NCBI GenBank assembly: GCA_031254955.1
Contig: JAIRTK010000561.1
Span: 1-5,955 of the forward strand
DNA from: Opitutaceae bacterium
GTDB taxonomy: Bacteria > Verrucomicrobiota > Verrucomicrobiia > Opitutales > Opitutaceae
DNA: 5,955 nt
Direction: 5' to 3'
Part shown: positions 1 to 4,104 of the stretch, in pieces
How positions within the stretch are numbered: the first letter of the stretch is position 1
Layout: each line of letters begins with the position of its first letter
Notes under the pieces: model-generated
Told to the model about the DNA's origin: nothing
Databases searched by the model: none
What the model saw: the letters and a program-made list of their open reading frames with translations, nothing else
Position numbers and translations under genes: made by a program

Positions 1-7
1 TGTCTTT

Positions 8-63
8 GGTGTCCCAGGGCATGGGCCGGGAGCCTAGGCTCCCGGCCCATGCCCTGGGACACC
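8..63. repeat. 56-bp perfect palindrome with no loop
   Basis: Positions 8-35 are the exact reverse complement of positions 36-63, with the centre at CCTAGG (33-38) and no spacer. Pairing stops at T7/C64, although CTTT (4-7) and GAAAG (66-70) would extend the stem after a bulge. The arms are very GC-rich. As RNA this would be an extremely stable hairpin, so it could be a bidirectional terminator between an element to the left and copA, whose 3' end points at it. There is no U-tract on either side to settle that. An inverted-repeat artefact is also possible. The palindrome itself is certain; its role is not known. Confidence 0.9.
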
Positions 64-70
64 CCGAAAG

Positions 71-119
71 TGTCACCCCCATAGCGGGACATGTGTTACC
101 TTCATAGCGGGACAATACA
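71..119. repeat. Pair of 21-bp direct repeats, possible insertion-sequence end
   Basis: Positions 71-91 and 94-114 are copies at a 23-bp period with three mismatches (74/97, 78/101, 79/102). Both end in CATAGCGGGACA. On the minus strand the unit begins TGTCCCGCTATG. Closely spaced subterminal repeats of about 20 bp, next to an end reading TG outward (CA at 118-119 on this strand), are the pattern of IS21-family termini, where they act as transposase binding sites. The body of such an element would lie left of the window. The repeats are directly visible; the IS assignment is inference, because no transposase gene is present here. Confidence 0.5.
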
Positions 120-216
120 GTCCCGCCGAGCCCTACCTGAAAGACACAAGCTCGCCGGGAAAGGGTGTTACAGGAATTTCCGCGCGAGGTTGTGAGACAG
201 ATTTCTTGCGAAGTCT

Positions 217-2364
217 CTACAACCGAATCCGGCGCAGGCGGAGCGCATTTCCGACGACGCTGAGGGAACTGAGACTCATCGCCGCGGCGGCAATCATGGG
301 ATTAAGTTGCCAGCCAAAGACCGGATAGAGCAACCCGGCGGCAAGCGGAATGCCAAGGCTGTTGTAGAAAAAGGCGAGAAAGAGGTTCTGCCTGATGGCG
401 CGCAACGTGGCGCGGCTGAGATAAACGGCTTTCACGATGCCGCGCAGGTCGCCGCGCACGAGGACGATGCCCGCGCTGGCCATCGCGACATCGGTGCCCG
501 CGCCCATCGCGATGCCCGCGTCGGCGGCGGCGAGCGCGGGGGCGTCGTTGAGGCCGTCGCCCGCGAAGATGACGGTCTGCCCGCGCGCCTGATGCTCGCG
601 CACGAGGCGCTGCTTCGAGGCGGGCGTGGCCGCGGCGTGGACGGCGTCGAGCCGAAGCGGCTCCGCGATGGCGCGCGCCGCGCCTTCGCGGTCGCCCGTC
701 ACCATCACGACGCGCAAGCCGAGGCGGCGCAGTTCGGCGATGGCCGCGGGCGTGGTGGGTTTGAGCGTGTCGGAAAACGCGAGCGTGGCCGCATGGCGTC
801 CGTCGATGAGGAGGGCGACGAGGGTGGCGGAGTCTTGCGGCGCGGGCGACTCGCCAGCGAAATTGCGTGGCACGAGCAGCTCGCCCGTGGGATTGCGTGG
901 CACGGGCGGTTCGCCCGTGGGACGGCGCTCCGCGCCGCCTTCCTGTGCGCGGGCGAGTTGTATTTGTTTTCCTGATACCACGGCGCTGACACCGGCGCCC
1001 GGAGCGGCGGCAAAATTTTCGGCGGGAGGGAGCGCCAGCCCGCGCGCCTTCGCGGCATCGGTGACGGCCCGTGCGAGCGGATGTTCGCTGGGCGCCTCGG
1101 CGGCGGCGGCGAGGCGGAGCAGTTCGTCCTCGGCGAGATCGCAGCCGGGCGCGGGCGTGATGCCCGTGAGCGCCGGGCGGCCCTCGGTGAGCGTGCCGGT
1201 CTTGTCGATGAGCAGCGTGCGGGCGGAGGAAAGCCGCTCCAGCGCGGCGGCGTCCTTCACCAGCACGCCGGCCAGCGCGCCGCGTCCGATGCCGGTGACG
1301 AGCGCGACCGGCGTGGCCAGCCCGAGCGCGCAGGGGCACGCGATGATGAGCACGGCCACGGCACTGAGCAACGCGTGCGCGAACGCCGGAGCAGGCCCGA
1401 GCACGAGCCAGAGGACAAACGAAAGGGCGGACACGCCGAGCACCGCGGGCACGAACACCGCCGCCACGCGGTCGGCCAGCCGCGCGATGGGCGCGCCGGT
1501 CTCCTGCGCCTCCTCGACCAGGCGGATGATTTGCGCGAGGAGCGTGTCGCGCCCCACGCGCGCGGCGCGGAGGAGAAGCGCGCCGGTCGTGTTGAGCGTG
1601 CCCGCCGAGACCGCGTCGCCGGCCTTTTTTTCCACCGGCACAGGCTCGCCCGTGAGCATGGATTCGTTGACCGCGCTCGCGCCGGAAACGACGGCGCCGT
1701 CCACGGGCACTTTTTCGCCGGGACGCACGCGGAGGGCGTCGCCGGGCTGGATGGTTTCGAGCGGCACATCCTCCTCGCGTCCGTCGGCATGGACGAGATG
1801 CGCGGTGGCGGGCGCCAGGGCCATGAGCGCGCGAATGGCGGCGTCGGTGCGGGCGTGGGCGCGTTGCTCGATGATTTGACCCAGCAGGACGAGCGTGGTG
1901 ATGACGGCCGCGCCCTCGAAGTAAAGCGGCACGCCGTGCGCGGTCTGAAACGAGGGAGGCAGCGCGTCGCCGAGCAGGAGCGCCGCCGTGCTGTAAACAT
2001 AGGCCGCGCCGGTGCCGGTCACGGTAAGCGTGAACATGTTGGTGTCGCGCTCGCGGATGGAGCGCCACCAGCGGCGGATGAAAAATTTCCCGCACCAAAA
2101 AAACACCGGCGTGGTGAGCGCGAATTGCAACCAGCCGTTGAGCGCAGCGGGCGCGCCGGCGAAGAGACGGTGGAAAAACGCGGGCGCGATCATTTCGCCC
2201 ATCGAAAGCACGAGCACGGGAAGCGTGAGCGCGAGCGCCACCCAGAACCTCGGCAGGAGCACGCGGGCGTCGGGCAGGCCCATGTAAACAGGCGCGTCGG
2301 GCGGCGGCGCGCCGGCGAGACCAGCGTTCTTGTTTCCAACGGAATCGCAGCAATGGTCGGACAT
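217..2364 (-). CDS. copA: Copper-exporting P1B-type ATPase, lacking an N-terminal metal-binding domain
   Basis: A 715-residue inner-membrane pump expected to expel Cu(I) from the cytoplasm using ATP. Eight membrane segments are visible: roughly 40-60, 76-98, 109-132, 147-167, 302-323, 329-356, 656-679 and 687-706. Motifs: TGE (238-240, actuator domain), CPC (343-345, ion site), DKTGT (387-391, phosphorylated Asp387), SEHP (426-429) and G-x-G (456-458) in the nucleotide domain, TGD (556-558) and GDGLND (602-607). Tyr667-Asn668 and Met696-xx-Ser699-Ser700 complete the Cu(I) signature of the P1B-1 group. The N-terminus has only His4-Cys5-Cys6 before the first membrane helix: no CxxC HMA domain and no Cys-rich YHS-like domain, one or more of which most relatives carry. 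Residues 479-508 are repeat-derived. The ATG at 2362-2364 has no Shine-Dalgarno sequence but follows a candidate promoter. No regulator or chaperone gene lies nearby. The family is certain; copper rather than silver is inferred. Confidence 0.95.
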   Translation of the reverse strand: MSDHCCDSVGNKNAGLAGAPPPDAPVYMGLPDARVLLPRFWVALALTLPVLVLSMGEMIAPAFFHRLFAGAPAALNGWLQFALTTPVFFWCGKFFIRRWWRSIRERDTNMFTLTVTGTGAAYVYSTAALLLGDALPPSFQTAHGVPLYFEGAAVITTLVLLGQIIEQRAHARTDAAIRALMALAPATAHLVHADGREEDVPLETIQPGDALRVRPGEKVPVDGAVVSGASAVNESMLTGEPVPVEKKAGDAVSAGTLNTTGALLLRAARVGRDTLLAQIIRLVEEAQETGAPIARLADRVAAVFVPAVLGVSALSFVLWLVLGPAPAFAHALLSAVAVLIIACPCALGLATPVALVTGIGRGALAGVLVKDAAALERLSSARTLLIDKTGTLTEGRPALTGITPAPGCDLAEDELLRLAAAAEAPSEHPLARAVTDAAKARGLALPPAENFAAAPGAGVSAVVSGKQIQLARAQEGGAERRPTGEPPVPRNPTGELLVPRNFAGESPAPQDSATLVALLIDGRHAATLAFSDTLKPTTPAAIAELRRLGLRVVMVTGDREGAARAIAEPLRLDAVHAAATPASKQRLVREHQARGQTVIFAGDGLNDAPALAAADAGIAMGAGTDVAMASAGIVLVRGDLRGIVKAVYLSRATLRAIRQNLFLAFFYNSLGIPLAAGLLYPVFGWQLNPMIAAAAMSLSSLSVVGNALRLRRIRL
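841..930 (-). repeat. Three in-frame 30-bp repeats inside copA
   Basis: Three consecutive 30-bp units (841-870, 871-900, 901-930). Adjacent units match at 22 of 30 positions. Units 1 and 2 share the tail ATTGCGTGG. The third unit contains the palindrome CACGGGCG-gtt-CGCCCGTG (901-919), and the second a one-mismatch version (871-889), so each unit resembles a small REP-like hairpin. Read on the minus strand, they encode residues 479-508 of CopA as degenerate decapeptides: [20 protein letters not shown] and [10 protein letters not shown]. They occupy the stretch between the G-x-G motif and the TLVALLIDG strand of the nucleotide-binding domain, where relatives have an ordinary helical segment of similar length. 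The reading frame stays open, so the protein may still fold with a proline-rich loop here. Confidence 0.9.
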
Positions 2365-2372
2365 GATGGTTG

Positions 2373-2401
2373 AATCAAGTCATGCGCCGCGCGCGCCGCA
2401 A
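2373..2401 (-). promoter_or_regulatory. Candidate copA promoter, leaderless geometry
   Basis: On the minus strand, TTGCGG (2401-2396) and TTGATT (2378-2373) are separated by exactly 17 bp. Both hexamers are weak matches to the sigma-70 consensus. The -10 box ends 8 nt before the copA ATG, so transcription would begin at or next to the start codon. This agrees with the absence of a Shine-Dalgarno sequence. The support comes mainly from the same arrangement at the other two genes. Confidence 0.35.
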
Positions 2402-2478
2402 CCCCTCGCTGAACGCGACCCAGCCGTCGGGTGGGCTTCAAAGGGAGGCCATGCGTCCGGGGGCGCAATGCAAACCTT

Positions 2479-2526
2479 GGTCACGCCCGCTTTCTTTTTT
2501 CAGGTCACGCCCTCTTTCCGTTTCCG
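2479..2526. repeat. Imperfect 24-bp tandem duplication upstream of copA
   Basis: Units 2479-2502 and 2503-2526 both begin GGTCACGCCC and continue with a pyrimidine-rich tail, matching at 19 of 24 positions. They lie more than 100 bp upstream of the copA start. The rest of 2365-2535 shows no gene and no recognisable copper-regulator operator. The duplication could be a binding site or simple slippage. Confidence 0.5.
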
Positions 2527-2535
2527 CTTCATCTT

Positions 2536-2985
2536 TAGCACTACTCCGTTAAGTAAAAACCACGAAATATCGAGAATGATGCCGGAGCGGGTAAAGCGGG
2601 TTGGGCAGCGTGGGCCGGCGCACAGGCCCGGCGCCTCCATGAGCCAGCGACGGACTTCAAGCGGCGAGGATCGTTTTTTGACGACCGCAGTTTGGCCGGC
2701 AAGCAGAACGCGAGAAAACTCAGCGTAATACTCTTTCCCAATGAGAAATAGATTTAGTATTTCGCCATTCCGAGCGAAACGAAAAGCCTGACAACCGCCG
2801 CGGCATTCCTCGGCAAACGTCGACGGTCTCGGCAAGGCGCCGCCGCAACCACGCTCCGCTTTTCCCATAAAAACCCAAACTTCCCGCCCCGCCCGGCGGC
2901 GGCCTCGGAGAGACTCCCTGCCATCACTGCCGCGCCTGCACTACGCCGGCCCGCGTAACCTCAGTTACTTAACGGCGTAGTGCTA
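2536..2985. mobile_element. Non-autonomous element with 19-bp terminal inverted repeats (MITE-like)
   Basis: The left end GCACTACTCCGTTAAGTAA (2538-2556) is matched by the reverse complement of 2965-2983, with one mismatch (T2545). Both ends are flanked outward by TA (2536-2537 and 2984-2985), as expected of a target duplication, giving an element of 446 bp. It carries no recognisable transposase. Minus-strand ORFs of 122 and 66 codons lie here in different frames: the longer runs through the left repeat and the shorter stops inside it. I judge neither to be a gene. The interior (about 2560-2937) is otherwise featureless. Mobility would depend on a transposase supplied elsewhere. The parent family is not identified; TA-targeting groups such as IS630 or some IS5 members are possible. 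Confidence 0.7.
2938..2983. repeat. Nested inverted repeat at the right end of the MITE-like element
   Basis: GCACTACGCC (2938-2947) pairs perfectly with GGCGTAGTGC (2974-2983). Inside it, GTAAC (2955-2959) pairs with GTTAC (2964-2968) around a CTCA loop. The outer left arm repeats the outermost bases of the element's own terminal repeat, so the right end can fold on itself without the left end. Confidence 0.8.
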
Positions 2986-3462
2986 GAGGCCATCTGAAAA
3001 GTCGGGTTTTGATATAAAATGATAATCAAGAGGCAAGGCGATGAAGCGTAATCATCAAGCGGCCCAAAAGGACAAACCCAGTAAATAAAGCCCCATGACG
3101 TTCCCGGCGAACAGGCAAGCTTCGATGATACCCAAACCACGAAAGGGCGCGCTCCACAACCCGCCGATGTTTATAACGACGCAGTGCGCATCCGTCCTGG
3201 GTTCGGTTTTCATCAGCGTTTCAGCTCATCATGCACCGTGGATTTTGGCGGGAAGTTTTTGGGCAAATAGTCCCATTGCATGCCGGTATGCAGTATGAAT
3301 AACAACGTCTCGAATACCTTCTTTGTGTCTGCCATCGAACGGCCAAACACACTGTTGCACGCCACGTGCAGATGCGGCCCAGCCCTATTCCATTGCTCGC
3401 CTGTCAAAACATACATGATTAGTATTGTTTTTATATAATGTTCCGACTTTTCGGATAGTCTC
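2986..3462 (-). mobile_element. Internally deleted IS5-family insertion sequence (477 bp)
   Basis: The outer 20 bp at each end match the pattern GAGRCYATCYGAAAAGTCGG (2986-3005 and the reverse complement of 3443-3462), with three differences. TA flanks both sides (2984-2985 and 3463-3464), a target pattern known from the IS427-type branch of the IS5 family. Between the ends are the N- and C-terminal parts of an IS5 transposase on the minus strand, without the middle. At 477 bp it is about half the usual length of a single-ORF IS5 element. It cannot make its own transposase, but both ends look intact, so it could still be moved in trans. Confidence is high for the family and moderate for the exact subgroup. 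Confidence 0.85.
3026..3416 (-). pseudogene. IS5-family transposase, internal deletion and frameshift
   Basis: The N-terminal piece (3416 down to 3213, 67 codons) starts MYVLTGEQWNRAGPHL and includes HTGMQWDYLPKNFPPKSTVH, the characteristic DUF4096-type start of IS5 transposases. A stop follows at 3213-3215. In the +1 frame, from about 3211 down to the stop at 3026-3028, the sequence reads LRRYKHRRVVERALSWFGYH and then a hydrophobic tail. This matches the C-terminal end of the same family (RRYKxRxxVERxFAWL), including the last catalytic Glu. The first two catalytic Asp residues and the whole central core are missing. The ATG at 3414-3416 lies about 45 bp inside the element end, a normal position. 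This is a dead gene. Confidence 0.85.
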
Positions 3463-3473
3463 TACTGAGGTTA

Positions 3474-3534
3474 CGCCGCCGCTCCCTTGGGGAATGCGTA
3501 AACGGCACTCGCCGCCGCTCCCTTTCGGAATGCG
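3474..3534. repeat. 25-bp direct repeat, 36-bp period
   Basis: Positions 3474-3498 and 3510-3534 are identical at 23 of 25 bases (they differ at 3489/3525 and 3490/3526). Both start CGCCGCCGCTCCCTT and end GGAATGCG. The first copy begins within the bases that abut the IS5 remnant. No protein-coding meaning is apparent. Confidence 0.75.
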
Positions 3535-3589
3535 CCGACGCGGAAATGGTCGCGGCGGCGAGTCTGCCGACGCCGGTTTTCCGTGTCAC

Positions 3590-3709
3590 CGTCTGCCGGC
3601 AGGATGCCGGCGCTCCCAGTCGCTCGCGCGCATGACCGCCCGCACCGCAGCCGTGGCCCATCCGAAAACGCGTCGGCGACTGGGAACGCCGGCGTCCCGC
3701 CGGCAGACG
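3590..3709. repeat. Inverted pair of a 33-bp GC-rich palindromic repeat
   Basis: The arms 3590-3622 and 3677-3709 are reverse complements with three mismatches, separated by 54 bp. Each arm itself contains two GCCGGC palindromes, at 3595-3600 and 3606-3611 in the left arm. A palindromic unit occurring as a head-to-head pair in an intergenic region is the usual organisation of REP/BIME sequences, which are spread by RAYT-type transposases acting in trans. The family name is inference; the symmetry is directly visible. It lies between the IS remnant and the sulfatase promoter and could also act as a transcription barrier. Confidence 0.8.
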
Positions 3710-3778
3710 ACGCGGAGTGCCACCATGCAAATCCACGCGGCCACCCTCCCCTGCGGACGGCGATGGCGGCTACAAGCG

Positions 3779-3798
3779 CACGGGCAATCCTGCTTGTG
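3779..3798. repeat. Decayed CACGGGC hairpin
   Basis: CACGGGC (3779-3785) faces GCTTGTG (3792-3798) across a 6-nt loop. It pairs fully in RNA if two G-U pairs are allowed. The left half is identical to the core of the third repeat unit inside copA (901-907), so it may be an eroded member of the same hairpin family. Confidence 0.4.
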
Positions 3799-3803
3799 GA
3801 AAA

Positions 3804-3824
3804 TTTTAAGGCCGTCCCTTAAAA
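3804..3824. terminator. Short A/T-tailed stem-loop, possible weak terminator
   Basis: TTTTAAGG (3804-3811) pairs with CCTTAAAA (3817-3824) around the 5-nt loop CCGTC. The outer pairs are all A-T, so the hairpin has only a short GC core, but it carries its own T/A tracts on both strands. It overlaps the stop codon of the doubtful minus-strand ORF at 3806-3898. No convincing gene ends here, so terminator function is weakly supported. Confidence 0.3.
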
Positions 3825-3898
3825 AGGCCCATTAGGCAGGAATGGATGACGGTGGCCAGCAACAGGAAGAGAGCGGGAGCGGTATTGAACAGGGACAT
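3806..3898 (-). CDS. Doubtful 30-residue hydrophobic peptide ORF
   Basis: An ATG at 3896-3898 opens 30 codons ending in TAA (3806-3808). The peptide begins MSLFNTAPALFLLLATVIHS and has one membrane-length hydrophobic stretch (about residues 3-26) with a short basic tail (KGRP). It would run divergently from the sulfatase. There is no Shine-Dalgarno sequence and no clear promoter, and I recognise no family. It could be a small membrane peptide, the remains of a longer gene's start, or chance. Confidence 0.15.
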   Translation of the reverse strand: MSLFNTAPALFLLLATVIHSCLMGLFKGRP

Positions 3899-3946
3899 GG
3901 GAGAAAATTTATTGCGCAGTCACGCCAAGGGCACGCCCGTGCGGGA

Positions 3947-3958
3947 TGCACGCGTGCA
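3947..3958. promoter_or_regulatory. 12-bp palindrome upstream of the sulfatase, possible operator
   Basis: TGCACGCGTGCA is a perfect dyad centred about 115 bp upstream of the sulfatase -35 box. A second small dyad, GCACG-cc-CGTGC, lies at 3931-3942. LacI/GalR-type regulators bind symmetric sites with a central CG, and such regulators often control sugar and sulfatase genes. The distance is large for direct repression. Apart from this and the repeats described, 3464-4067 shows no gene of substance. Confidence 0.3.
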
Positions 3959-4067
3959 AACAGCTTGGGAGGACAAACAGACAGTGTCGCAGCAAAGCGC
4001 GCCGCTGTAAATCGTCCAAAAAGACGACATGCCCGGTGGATCGGTTTTGCCTCATCGCTTTGAATGA

Positions 4068-4096
4068 TTGCACGGCCACGCGGGTTCTGGTACTGT
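4068..4096 (+). promoter_or_regulatory. Candidate sulfatase promoter, extended -10, leaderless geometry
   Basis: TTGCAC (4068-4073) and TACTGT (4091-4096) are separated by exactly 17 bp. TG one base before the -10 box gives an extended -10 (TGnTACTGT). TACTGT keeps the three most conserved -10 bases (TAxxxT). The box ends 8 nt before the ATG at 4105, so the transcript should begin within a base or two of the start codon. No Shine-Dalgarno sequence is present. Confidence 0.55.
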
Positions 4097-4104
4097 GTGC
4101 CCGC

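Larger units (their letters stand above)
2953..3476. repeat. 13-bp inverted copies flanking the IS5 remnant
   Basis: GCGTAACCTCAGT (2953-2965) reappears as its exact reverse complement at 3464-3476. One copy sits just inside the right end of the MITE-like element, and the other directly abuts the far end of the IS5-family remnant. The two copies therefore face each other across the IS. This may record a second, rearranged copy of the same repeat. Confidence 0.6.

Noticed and set aside
194..217. GAGAC...GTCTC stem at the copA stop codon as a terminator
   Set aside because: Only 5 bp, with a 14-nt loop and no T-tract; too weak to call.
841..930. CRISPR-like array
   Set aside because: The three units are contiguous, imperfect and in frame with copA, with no spacers.
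302..2353. Long minus-strand frame of 683 codons overlapping copA
   Set aside because: It is the neighbouring frame of copA on the same strand, extremely Arg/Ala/His-rich with no domain. It is kept open by high G+C content.
307..2373. Plus-strand frames of 222, 417 and 430 codons opposite copA
   Set aside because: All are antisense to a gene with every P-type ATPase motif intact. They show low-complexity composition and no recognisable domain.
2500..2868. Minus-strand ORFs of 122 codons (2500-2868) and 66 codons (2541-2741) in the MITE-like element
   Set aside because: They overlap each other in different frames. One runs through the terminal inverted repeat and the other stops inside it. 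No family was recognised, so more likely chance frames than genes.
3425..3835. ORFs of 136, 101 and 79 codons in the repeat region
   Set aside because: They are translations of the GC-rich repeats on both strands, with no start signal or domain.
3946..4104. Upstream start for the sulfatase at 3946
   Set aside because: It would add 53 basic, Cys-rich residues ahead of a normal signal peptide and would place the candidate promoter inside the gene.
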